DNA from: Oceanisphaera psychrotolerans
Lineage (GTDB): Bacteria; Pseudomonadota; Gammaproteobacteria; Enterobacterales; Aeromonadaceae
NCBI RefSeq assembly: GCF_001870485.1
Contig: NZ_MDKE01000029.1
Coordinates: forward strand, 1-32,293
Length of the DNA: 32,293 nucleotides
Reading direction: 5' to 3'
The translations under genes were made by a program, and so were the position numbers. The notes beneath the pieces were generated by a model. It made no database searches. It saw only the letters and a list, made by a program, of their open reading frames with translations, and had not been told where the DNA came from. Positions 25,384-32,293 of this stretch are shown piece by piece (within the stretch, counting starts at the first letter, position 1; each line of letters starts with the position of its first letter).

Positions 25384-25935
25384 TTATTCTGCCTGATGCC
25401 ACTGAAACCAGAATGTTTGCCAGCCCCCGACCGGCACCAGCCAGAACACAGCCCCCACACCGGAAGAGCGTTCTTCGCCAATCAGCGCGCCTCCCCGGGC
25501 ACGCCTCAGGTAGAGACGACGCTCGGAGCGGTAACCACCGGTTCCGTCCGCGTTCTTGTCAACGATAATGGGCAAGACGACAGCCCCTTCGGCACAGGAA
25601 AAATCGCCGCTGGCTTTCGAAAACCGTTTTTCACCGACGATATCCTCGCCGCTGAGGGCCTCGACTCGCAGCGTACCGGCAGCATAAGCAAGGACCACGG
25701 TGTCGGTGTTTCTGGTCTCGCCACCCAGCCTGAATGCCAGCGAGTTGGCTCCGCTCATCGGTAGAAACGAGTAAATGGCGAGGTTCTGATACCGCCCCGA
25801 CAGATCAGGGCAGGCATCATCCGCGGTGGAAGACACCGGCGGCCAACCGGCGGGATAGTCCGGAGAGATGCCGGTGACCGATGCGCACCCAGAGAGGATC
25901 ACCGCACCAATAATGTGGGCGAGCAGGCTCTTCAT
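25384..25935 (-). CDS. Hypothetical lipoprotein
   Basis: A 183-residue predicted lipoprotein from ATG 25935, which has GAGAGG six bases upstream. The signal peptide MKSLLAHIIGAVILSGC ends in the lipobox LSGC at residues 14-17. After a Pro-rich linker the body contains CPDLSGRYQN, FRLGGETRNTDTVVLAY and a C-terminal RRLYLRRARGGALIGEERSS. This resembles lipoproteins of the type CPxLxGxY found near other envelope genes, but I do not recognise a named family. The upstream frame to 26016 lacks signal features. Confidence 0.8.
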   Translation of the reverse strand: MKSLLAHIIGAVILSGCASVTGISPDYPAGWPPVSSTADDACPDLSGRYQNLAIYSFLPMSGANSLAFRLGGETRNTDTVVLAYAAGTLRVEALSGEDIVGEKRFSKASGDFSCAEGAVVLPIIVDKNADGTGGYRSERRLYLRRARGGALIGEERSSGVGAVFWLVPVGGWQTFWFQWHQAE

Positions 25936-26102
25936 AAGGTACCTCTCGAAGCGTTTATCAGGCCAATGGCGTACCAACATGGGAATAAGTATTGCACACC
26001 CATGGTGGCCAACCACTACCGGCCCGGCGCCGCCCGTAGCATGCCGCCGCCGTTAACGAGTTCAGCCTGCACCGAGTAGCCGCTTGTCTGGGCGCCGAAT
26101 AC

Positions 26103-26138
26103 AACAAAGCCCCGGACACTATGATCCGGGGCTTTGTT
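26103..26138 (-). terminator. Terminator downstream of the RluA-family gene
   Basis: AACAAAGCCCCGGA (26103-26116) and TCCGGGGCTTTGTT (26125-26138) form a perfect 14-pair stem with an eight-base loop. Transcripts from the minus-strand gene ending at 26225 would meet it 87 bases later. The U-tract is interrupted by G on both strands, so it may act in either direction. Confidence 0.8.
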
Positions 26139-26224
26139 CTAGCAGGTTTGTTTTGGCAGATAGAAGGTGATGATGCGGGTGCCATTGCGATAGCGGCGGG
26201 CTTTGCCGCCAGCAAGGTCACGGC

Positions 26225-26965
26225 TCAAAATGGACAGGGGCATTGTCCATGGAATGGTTCGCCACTGACCGGATGGTCGAAATACAAATCGCTGGCATGC
26301 AACAACAAACGATCGGCCAGCTGTTCACTATGCACGCTGTTATACAGGTCACACCCAAGAATGGGGTGCCCTATTGCCTGGCTGTGAATCCGTAACTGGT
26401 GGGTGCGTCCGGTATGAGGAATATATTGCACCAGACTCCGACGTGGTTGCTCCAGACGCTGCAATACCCGGTATTCACTGACGGCCGTTTTGCCGGTGGT
26501 GTGGCAAATCTTTACCCGGGGAAAATGGGTCTTGTCTTTCGCGATGGCGGCGGTAATCTGCCCCTGATCATCGGCAACCCAGCCTTCCAGCAGGGCGAGA
26601 TACCGCTTTTGAATGGTGCGCGCCTGAAACTGTTTATTGAGCTGTTGCGCCGACGCTGCATTCAGCGCCACCACCATGATGCCCGAGGTACCGAAGTCCA
26701 GTCGATGGGGTAGTTTCGCCTCCGGGAATGCCGGCGTCACCCCCGCCTGGCCCTGTACCAGACGGTGGTGTACCGAGTCCCGGTTGAGGGGGTTTTTACC
26801 CGACAGACTGAGCAGGCCACTGGGTTTGTTGATCAGCAAGATGTCGTCATCCTGATACAGGATCACCACCACATCGTCACACACTGGCGCCACAAAGTCA
26901 TCGACGATGGTGGGCGTGGGCGGGCCGGAACCGGACATTCGACTTTCCCCGCAATAGATAACCAT
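26225..26965 (-). CDS. RluA-family RNA pseudouridine synthase
   Basis: Converts uridine to pseudouridine in rRNA or tRNA. The 246-residue protein has no S4 domain, as in RluA itself. Family motifs: ILYQDDDILLINKPSGLLS (residues about 35-53), the catalytic Asp in LPHRLDFGTSGIMVVA (about 86-101), QKRYLALLEG, TGRTHQLRIHSQAIGHPILG near 185 and RLLLHASDLYFDHP near the end. RluA of E. coli has HRLDMATSG at the active site. The first ATG (26965) and the Met at 26938 are both possible starts; neither ribosome site is decisive. The target nucleotide cannot be named with certainty. Confidence 0.88.
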   Translation of the reverse strand: MVIYCGESRMSGSGPPTPTIVDDFVAPVCDDVVVILYQDDDILLINKPSGLLSLSGKNPLNRDSVHHRLVQGQAGVTPAFPEAKLPHRLDFGTSGIMVVALNAASAQQLNKQFQARTIQKRYLALLEGWVADDQGQITAAIAKDKTHFPRVKICHTTGKTAVSEYRVLQRLEQPRRSLVQYIPHTGRTHQLRIHSQAIGHPILGCDLYNSVHSEQLADRLLLHASDLYFDHPVSGEPFHGQCPCPF

Positions 26966-27027
26966 GGCTCGTGCCGCCGGTGAATAATCCGTTTCGGCGC
27001 ACGGGGGTTACTGACGACTAACCGTGC

Positions 27028-28419
27028 TTAACGGGAATATTTCTCGGCGCGTTTGCCGCGTAATATTTTTTTCTTCGGCCCGGTACCTTTTGAAGCATTC
27101 GTCTTTTTCAGGCGCACGGGCTTGGCGCCGGTCTTGTTATTCGCCCCCTCTGCCGGCTTGGCGCGGCGTGGTTTGCCCTTGTGCTGGCCGTTGGAGCCTT
27201 CCAGCTCGATCACGGTTTCACTGGCCCGGTTTGAACGCCCGGACAACACCTTGTGGGAGATGCTTTTCAACAATGTGCCACGATCCCCCACTTCAAAGCC
27301 CGGCTTGATAATGCGCTTGATGTCGGTGCCAATCAGCTTTTGAATGCGCACCAGAGCCTGCTCTTCTTCACGGCTGACAAAGGAAATGGCACTCCCCTTC
27401 GCCCCTGCCCGCCCCGTGCGGCCGATACGATGCACGTAATCTTCCGGCAGATACGGCAGGTTGAAGTTCACCACATAATCCAGGCCCTGAATATCCAGAC
27501 CACGGGCGGCCACTTCGGTGGCGATCAATATTTGCAGTTTGCCGGATTTGAAATCGGCGATGGCACGGCGTCTCGAGCCCTGGCTTTTGTCGCCATGACA
27601 CACCGCTGCTTCAATTTTGCTCTTTTTAAGACCGGCCAACAGTCGATCGGCCTGCTCCTTGGTACTGGTAAACACCAGCACCTGGAACCAGTTTTTCTCG
27701 GCCAGCAGCTGTTCAAACAGTTCTATCTTGCGGCTTTCTTCTACCGGATATACCGCATGCCTGACGGTCTCGGCCGTACTGTTTATTTTGGTCACCCGAA
27801 TTTGCTGATGATTGTTCAGGATTTTATGGGACAACTCATTGACGGCGGGTGACGTGGTGGCTGAAAACAGCAGGGTTTGGCGTTTTTGCGCGGTCAGTTG
27901 CATCAGCTTCAGCACATCGGCGATAAAGCCCATGTCGAGCATACGGTCGGCTTCATCCAGCACCACAAATTCAACATCACTCAAGGCGACGTTACCCAGG
28001 GTCATGTGCTCCAGCAAACGACCGGGGGTGCTGATCACCATATCAACGCCCGCCTTCAACTTGTTGGCCTGGCCGCCCATTTTAACGCCACCGTACAATG
28101 CCGTTATCGTGAGCGGCAAAAACTGCGCATAGGCACCGATGGCATCGGAGAGTTGCTCGGCCAGTTCACGGGTGGGCGTCAGGATCAGGGCGCGAGGGCG
28201 GCGCTCGACGGTAGCCTTGGGGTTGTCCAGCATGCGCTGCAACACAGGAATGGCAAAGGCGGCGGTTTTGCCGGTGCCGGTTTGCGCCACCACTTGTAAG
28301 TCTTTACCGCGACGCGCGGGCACGATGGCCTGCATCTGTACGGGTGTCATAGCACTGTAGCCACATTCAACAAGAGCGCGTTGCAGATCCGGGGCCAAAT
28401 CTAAAGATGAAAATTGCAT
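27028..28419 (-). CDS. rhlE: DEAD-box RNA helicase, RhlE type
   Basis: An ATP-dependent RNA helicase of 463 residues acting in ribosome assembly and RNA turnover. Motifs in order: Q motif (SAMTPVQMQAI), I AQTGTGKT (45-52), Ia PTREL (82-86), Ib TPGR, II LDEADRMLDMGF (DEAD at 155-158), III SAT (186-188), IV VLVFTSTK, V ATEVAARGLDI and VI HRIGRTGRAG. After the core comes a Lys/Arg-rich tail from about 390 onward with KGKPRRAKPAEG and KKKILRGKRAEK, likely for RNA binding. The RDMLDMGF/RMLDMGF and short N-terminus fit the RhlE group better than SrmB or CsdA. A hairpin lies in the leader directly before the ribosome site. Confidence 0.9.
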   Translation of the reverse strand: MQFSSLDLAPDLQRALVECGYSAMTPVQMQAIVPARRGKDLQVVAQTGTGKTAAFAIPVLQRMLDNPKATVERRPRALILTPTRELAEQLSDAIGAYAQFLPLTITALYGGVKMGGQANKLKAGVDMVISTPGRLLEHMTLGNVALSDVEFVVLDEADRMLDMGFIADVLKLMQLTAQKRQTLLFSATTSPAVNELSHKILNNHQQIRVTKINSTAETVRHAVYPVEESRKIELFEQLLAEKNWFQVLVFTSTKEQADRLLAGLKKSKIEAAVCHGDKSQGSRRRAIADFKSGKLQILIATEVAARGLDIQGLDYVVNFNLPYLPEDYVHRIGRTGRAGAKGSAISFVSREEEQALVRIQKLIGTDIKRIIKPGFEVGDRGTLLKSISHKVLSGRSNRASETVIELEGSNGQHKGKPRRAKPAEGANNKTGAKPVRLKKTNASKGTGPKKKILRGKRAEKYSR

Positions 28420-28429
28420 GAGAGTTCCT

Positions 28430-28446
28430 CTGTAGAGTCGCTACAG
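28430..28446 (-). promoter_or_regulatory. Leader hairpin before the RhlE ribosome site
   Basis: CTGTAG and CTACAG form a six-pair stem with a five-base loop, ending two bases before AGAGGA on the minus strand, 11 bases before the ATG. It could affect translation or be an operator. It resembles a LexA box (CTGT...ACAG), but the spacing is nine, not eight. Confidence 0.4.
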
Positions 28447-28562
28447 TCCAAAAAACGAGGGCAGAATATACAGTATTTTAGCGATGGAGGTGAGGATTGA
28501 TTGTGAATAGCAGCGGAATTCGACATAGCCGTCAGGGAATTGCGGGATCTTGGGCGGGCGCC

Positions 28563-28700
28563 GTGAGGCTGAAACAAGACCTGCAGAAATATGCAGGATC
28601 GTCGGTCTGCTGCAGGTCAGAATTTATGCTGACTGCCCTGTCGGGCTGAAGCCTGACCCACAGCAATATGCAGCACCGTTGGTCTGCTTTCGGGCCGGCT
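28563..28700. repeat. Pair of imperfect 77-base-spaced REP-like repeats
   Basis: Two similar units begin near 28563 and 28640. Both contain GGCTGAA, then ATATGCAG about 20 bases later, then GGTCTGCT. The second unit carries a near-perfect hairpin, GTCGGGCTGAAGCCTGAC (28640-28657 region), extended by CTGT/ACAG. The first has GACCTGCAG and CTGCAGGTC as an inverted repeat (about 28578-28618). They occupy most of the 343-base gap between the RhlE and DUF6172 genes, which contains no credible gene. Similar GGGCTGAAGCC palindromes are known as intergenic repeats in gammaproteobacteria (recalled, not searched). Confidence 0.65.
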
Positions 28701-28762
28701 CGTCAGGCGGTTGGATCACCCAAGCAACATGGCGCTCTCATGTTCAGTAAGTAACGCCCTTG

Positions 28763-29077
28763 TTACGCTTCGTCATCGGCTTCGGCAGCACTCGAGCGCG
28801 GCGCATGGTTACAGGCTCTGGCGAGGATCTCTACATAGAACTCGGGCAGTTCCTGTGCCACGGCGGCATCGATATGTTTATTGATTTCAGAGGTATAGAT
28901 CGCTTCTGCTGCTGCCTCGGACGCACCAAAACGACAATCGAAGGTCCAGTAGTCCATGCCTGCAGGCAGGGACTTGCGACGCTCTCTGTTCAGGTACTTT
29001 TTAATATCATGCTTGATTGAGTCCACCAGGCGAGCAGGTTTCAGCTTGGGGTGAGTTAATGCGATGGTCTTTTTCAT
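28763..29077 (-). CDS. DUF6172-family protein
   Basis: A 104-residue basic protein from ATG 29077 (MKKTIALTHPKLKPARLVDS), with TAGGA six bases upstream; the open frame to 29098 adds seven unlikely residues. The conserved block KHDIKKYLNRERRKSLPAG...YWTFDCRFG...EINKHIDAAVAQ (cited in parts) fits DUF6172. No function is known. The C-terminal tail SSAAEADDEA is acidic. It lies about 195 bases downstream of PhnA's stop, with a terminator between, so it is probably transcribed on its own. Confidence 0.8.
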   Translation of the reverse strand: MKKTIALTHPKLKPARLVDSIKHDIKKYLNRERRKSLPAGMDYWTFDCRFGASEAAAEAIYTSEINKHIDAAVAQELPEFYVEILARACNHAPRSSAAEADDEA

Positions 29078-29209
29078 GGAGTTCCTACAGAAGTGCACTC
29101 AAGAGTTAGGGCTAAATGATCGTTGATAAGCGCATTCTACATGGATGGCCAGCAGATCACTGCCAGTTTTTGCGGTTTTCTGCCCCGCAGAAGATGATTG
29201 CGCAAATAT

Positions 29210-29243
29210 AAAACGCCATGCCAGCACCCTGGCATGGCGTTTT
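29210..29243 (-). terminator. Rho-independent terminator of phnA
   Basis: AAAACGCCATGCCA (29210-29223) and TGGCATGGCGTTTT (29230-29243) make a perfect 14-pair stem with a six-base loop. On the minus strand it is followed by TTTTATATTT, 30 bases after the phnA stop. Confidence 0.92.
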
Positions 29244-29272
29244 AAACCCGGTCTTTGACAGGTAGAGCAGAC

Positions 29273-29611
29273 TCAGGCTTTTTTCACAAACGCAGCGGTC
29301 ACCATCATCTCGCCGGCACCGTCCACCTTGCAGTCCAGCTCGTGATCCTTGCCATCCACGATGCGCCGGATCACCGCCTTGGTGCCGATTTTAATGACCA
29401 TGGAGCTGCCTTTTACCTTGAGATCCTTGGCCACGGTAATCTTGTCACCTTCCTGCAGCAGGGTGCCGTTGGCATCCTTGGCAGTCAGGGGCGCATCTTC
29501 GGCATCAACTTCAGCGGGATTCCACTCGTGGGCGCACTCGGGGCAGATCAGATTATCCTGATCCTGATAAACGAACTCGGACTGGCATTGGGGGCATGGA
29601 GGAAATGACAT
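29273..29611 (-). CDS. phnA: PhnA-family zinc-ribbon protein
   Basis: A 112-residue protein matching the usual PhnA/YjdM length. The N-terminal zinc ribbon has PPCPQCQSEFVYQD...LICPECAHEW (Cys pairs at residues about 6/9 and 24/27). The C-terminal PhnA beta domain has LLQEGDKITVAKDLKVKG and GTKAVIRRIVDG. ATG 29611 is chosen over the open frame to 29722 because the ribbon begins there. Despite its name, the E. coli relative is not a phosphonoacetate hydrolase and its role is unclear; no phosphonate genes are nearby. Confidence 0.93.
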   Translation of the reverse strand: MSFPPCPQCQSEFVYQDQDNLICPECAHEWNPAEVDAEDAPLTAKDANGTLLQEGDKITVAKDLKVKGSSMVIKIGTKAVIRRIVDGKDHELDCKVDGAGEMMVTAAFVKKA

Positions 29612-30023
29612 GGATGACTTCTTCTTCAAACAGGTTTGAGCGGTATGGTAAAGGCTGCTTGCTGAAATATCGAGTACATCTACTATTTTTGTGGTCTCTT
29701 GCCAGTTCAGAACAAAAAACACTCAGCCGAAAGCGATGTAATCATGTTTATACGGCGTTGTTTCGGCGTTGTTTCCTAAATCAGGAAACTATCTGCTTCT
29801 CCCGTGACCCGATCTTCTGACGAACGGTCTCAGAAGCAGAACAATGAGCAAGGCACGACATAACATCAGCAACGGGCGGTCACTTGCCAGCTGAACACCG
29901 CAAGAATCCGGCTATTGGGACGAAGGACATCCGAGGAACGAGGCCGTCACTGCGCTGAAATCAGGTCACCTGGCCGACTGGAAAACCACGTCCGGCTACC
30001 ATCAGCGGTCGCTGGCGGTGTTG
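29612..30023. other. Intergenic region between phnA and the helicase gene
   Basis: About 410 bases without a credible gene; the first 200 are richer in A+T. It holds the phnA upstream region, a small inverted repeat TTCCT-N5-AGGAA near 29773-29787, and a wider one TCTGCTTCT (29792-29800) with AGAAGCAGA (29832-29840). I see no clear terminator for the helicase gene that ends at 30024. Confidence 0.5.
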
Positions 30024-32246
30024 TTAAGGGTGCTCCGCCATCAGCAGCTCCTGATCAGGCACGATGGCGTTTTCCGTATGTTTACAGCACTCCCCTTCAT
30101 ACCGGTAGTTTCTGCAGCCCCAGAATTCACCATGACGACCTTTTCGCCGGACCATTTCCGCGCCGCACCGCGGACAGATCGGAACCCAGCTTGAGCAATC
30201 CGGGTTGATGCAGATCTTGAAACGGCCCGCACGGCGCATCTGTGATTCACAACGCTGGCAACCCCGCTCCTTGTGCGCGCAAAGCGGGAACTTATTACAG
30301 CCAAAGAAGCGACCGAACTGGCTCTGTCTCGCAACCAGGGTACCGGTCTTGCACTTGATGCATTTCAGCATGTGCAGCACTTGCTGGCTGAGTGAGGTCG
30401 GAAACTCGTTCAGCTCGATGCCATATTCACCCTTCATCAGCTCCACAACAAAATCCGAGGCCACAGCCATATCGGCAATCAGGTACGCTCGACGCCTGGC
30501 CCGCGTTAACGCCACATACAACAGGCGCCTTTCCTCGGCGTGCGGGTAGTCATCCAGTGGCGGAAGCAATGCCTCAAGGAGGGGATGCGTGGTTTTACCG
30601 CTGGGGAAACCGAACTTTCCGGTCTCGAGGCCAAGCACGATAACGTAATCCGCCTCCTTGCCCTTGGAGGCGTGAACCGTATGGCACTCCAGCACTATTG
30701 AGGGGTGCCGTGCCGCGAGCCGCTGCATCTCTTTCCTGTCTGGCAGGTTGAATCCGTACCGCCCCAGCAGATAAACACGACTGCCGGGCTCAGCGATGGC
30801 TGCGATGCGCGAGATAACCCTTTCCAGGCGGCCGGGATCATCGGCATTCTGCCGAGGCCGGTTATCCTCCCGCAGCAGCGATACCGTGGGATGCTTCACT
30901 TTTTCCAGGGTATTGAGCTGCTTCCTTACCTGAACCGGGTTTTGCAATACAAAGCGTGTCGCCACATCGCTGATGCCACTGTTGAAGCGGAAGGTGAGAT
31001 CAAGGGAGGTGACCTGCGTGGCGCCGAACGTTTGCCGAAAGGCGGTGGTGAAACTCAGATCACTGCCGGTAAAACGATAGATAGCCTGCCAGTCGTCCCC
31101 CACACAGAACAACGAACACGCCTCGACGGCATCCCGCAGGTAGCGAACCAGCCGGGCACGCGCCTCGGATATATCCTGAAACTCATCCACCAGAATATAG
31201 CGCCAGGGACTGCGAAAACGCCCTTCCCGAACATAGTGAATGGCCTTGCTGATCATGTCGTCAAAGTCGATGTGGCCTTCACGATCCAGCAATGCCTGAT
31301 AGTCATTCAGAATGGGTTGCAGCAAACTCAGCGCCGCCCCTACCTGCTCCGGATTGCTGGCATTGGCGATGGCCGCCTGTACCTGCCCCGGCTCATAGCA
31401 ATTGGCGCGATAGCGTTTCAGCAGCTCCGCCAGCAGCGCGGCAAAAGCGCTGATGGCACCGAACTCGCGCAAGGTAGCCAACACGGCTTGCGGCGGGAGT
31501 GACTGATAATCCACATTCAATGCGGTGAGCTGCGCATCAATGGCATCAAACAACCCGCCTTCCTGCAATTCATAGTGGTACAGCTCTATCAGGCGCGTCC
31601 CTTTCTCGGCGTGAAGCCCGCGCTTCCAGGCCATGGCCTGATGGTAGGCTTCACGGTCCACATAGGGCGCGGTATTACCCTCTCGGTCTGTACCGTAATA
31701 CTCAATGTATATTCCATGCTCGGGCAGGTAGAAATCCGGGTGATACTGCCGGTGAAGGGGGCTGGCGGTGCTGTGCTCGTAGGCGGCTTCATACTGGTAT
31801 TCAATGCCCTGCTTGAACAGGTAGTTGGCGACAAGGCACTCGCCCAGGCTTTTCACTGCCTCGCCTTTGAGCGTGCGAATGTCATTGGCAAGGATATAGT
31901 CGAAATACGCCCCTTCCGACTCAAAATCAAAGGGGTTTGCCGCCGGGTAGAGATGGCGCTGAAAGTATTTGATGGTCAGTTGCTGATAATCCGGCGTCTT
32001 CAGGTGCTCTTCAAACCACTGGTTCACCTGCAGGGCCAACAGCTTGTCGTCTTCCGCCAGGGGCGACAGCGAGGGCTGCCTTCCCTCCACTTTGGCAATG
32101 ATCTCCTTGCCCAGTTTGTGAAAGGTGCTGGCGGTAATGCCGCACGGCCCCAGCCGGTGATCGATGCGCTCCTGCATCTCAGCCGCAGCCTTGTTGGCAA
32201 ACGCCAGCATCAGGATCTCACCGGCCTGAGCCTGACCGCAGGGCAA
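30024..32246 (-). CDS. UvrD/HelD-like helicase with nuclease-like insert and topoisomerase zinc ribbons (5' incomplete)
   Basis: A superfamily 1 DNA helicase. From TTG 32246 it has 740 residues: motif Ia LAFANKAAAEM (14-24), a PD-(D/E)xK-like insert (131-225: HPDFYLPEHG then IYIEYYG and TRLIELYH), DFDDM (327-331), motif II DEFQD (354-358), motif III GDDWQAIYRF (383-392, HelD style), HASKGKEADYV (525-535), motif VI ALTRARRRA (579-587), then zinc ribbons with several CxxC pairs (628-722) like the tail of topoisomerase I. Walker A should lie about 20 residues before EILML, but the sequence there (open to the window edge in this frame) is PIASPCGARGFVILPCG, not helicase-like. So the 5' part is beyond the window, broken, or replaced. 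The role is probably DNA repair or defence. Confidence 0.85.
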   Translation of the reverse strand: MPCGQAQAGEILMLAFANKAAAEMQERIDHRLGPCGITASTFHKLGKEIIAKVEGRQPSLSPLAEDDKLLALQVNQWFEEHLKTPDYQQLTIKYFQRHLYPAANPFDFESEGAYFDYILANDIRTLKGEAVKSLGECLVANYLFKQGIEYQYEAAYEHSTASPLHRQYHPDFYLPEHGIYIEYYGTDREGNTAPYVDREAYHQAMAWKRGLHAEKGTRLIELYHYELQEGGLFDAIDAQLTALNVDYQSLPPQAVLATLREFGAISAFAALLAELLKRYRANCYEPGQVQAAIANASNPEQVGAALSLLQPILNDYQALLDREGHIDFDDMISKAIHYVREGRFRSPWRYILVDEFQDISEARARLVRYLRDAVEACSLFCVGDDWQAIYRFTGSDLSFTTAFRQTFGATQVTSLDLTFRFNSGISDVATRFVLQNPVQVRKQLNTLEKVKHPTVSLLREDNRPRQNADDPGRLERVISRIAAIAEPGSRVYLLGRYGFNLPDRKEMQRLAARHPSIVLECHTVHASKGKEADYVIVLGLETGKFGFPSGKTTHPLLEALLPPLDDYPHAEERRLLYVALTRARRRAYLIADMAVASDFVVELMKGEYGIELNEFPTSLSQQVLHMLKCIKCKTGTLVARQSQFGRFFGCNKFPLCAHKERGCQRCESQMRRAGRFKICINPDCSSWVPICPRCGAEMVRRKGRHGEFWGCRNYRYEGECCKHTENAIVPDQELLMAEHP

Positions 32247-32293
32247 GATTACGAAACCCCTTGCCCCGCAAGGACTCGCGATAGGTAGTCGTT

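Noticed and set aside
28430-28446. LexA (SOS) box before the RhlE gene
   Set aside because: The CTGT/ACAG halves are nine bases apart instead of eight and lie in the leader beside the ribosome site, better explained as a hairpin.
28563-28700. CRISPR array
   Set aside because: Only two diverged units, internally palindromic, with no uniform spacer and no cas genes.
31575-32288. 237-codon plus-strand frame opposite the helicase
   Set aside because: Antisense to recognisable helicase motifs; no start signal or domain.

Overview
The window is GC-rich (by eye about 60% G+C) and tightly packed with genes typical of a free-living Gram-negative gammaproteobacterium: a PqiABC envelope lipid-transport operon, an RhlE-type RNA helicase, PhnA, DUF1289 and DUF6172 proteins, LysR regulators and an outer-membrane beta-barrel. 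The mix would fit the Oceanimonas/Zobellella/Aeromonas neighbourhood, but this is inference from gene families; no rRNA or tRNA marker is present. I found no CRISPR array, integrase or complete insertion sequence.

Layout. 86-2907 (minus): a translationally coupled signalling operon, CheY-like receiver, then CheC-like phosphatase, then a PAS/GGDEF diguanylate cyclase that is frameshifted at a run of eight A. 3155-6781 (plus): pqiA-pqiB-pqiC. 6825-7987 (minus): MscS channel. 8314-9096 (plus): orphan amino-acid binding protein. 9117-10581: a LysR regulator divergent from a VOC-fold enzyme, with a clear operator between them. 10582-11153: an AT-rich gap with a terminator, then a small outer-membrane protein. 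11764-13417: DUF1289 protein, Dph6-like ATP pyrophosphatase, lipoprotein cytochrome c. 13422-16778 (minus): P2-type cation ATPase and a PepSY membrane protein. 16852-22578: a LysR gene divergent from an operon of DUF1445 (D-glutamate cyclase-like), pxpA, pxpB, pxpC and an NRAMP-related transporter. 22649-26965 (minus): zinc-less-type alcohol dehydrogenase/quinone reductase, DMT permease, DUF1622 protein, lipoprotein, RluA-type pseudouridine synthase. 27028-29611 (minus): RhlE, DUF6172, PhnA. 30024-32246 (minus): a UvrD/HelD-like helicase with a nuclease-like insert and C-terminal topoisomerase zinc ribbons, whose Walker A part is not in the window.

How the parts work together. The most coherent metabolic unit is 17917-22578: a DUF1445 protein that could make or consume 5-oxoproline, the three-subunit ATP-dependent 5-oxoprolinase that yields glutamate, and a transporter of NRAMP fold that has lost the metal-binding motifs and could import the organic substrate, all probably controlled by the divergent LysR gene. 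The CheY/CheC/GGDEF operon looks like a stand-alone phospho-relay feeding c-di-GMP output.

A striking property of the sequence is five separate single-base frame disruptions (near 1431-1438, 7913-7917, 18018, 20254-20261 and 24780-24785), each of which restores a full-length family-typical protein when one base is added or removed. Four of the five are missing G/C bases. This many in 32 kb points first to consensus errors in the assembly, with real gene decay as the alternative.
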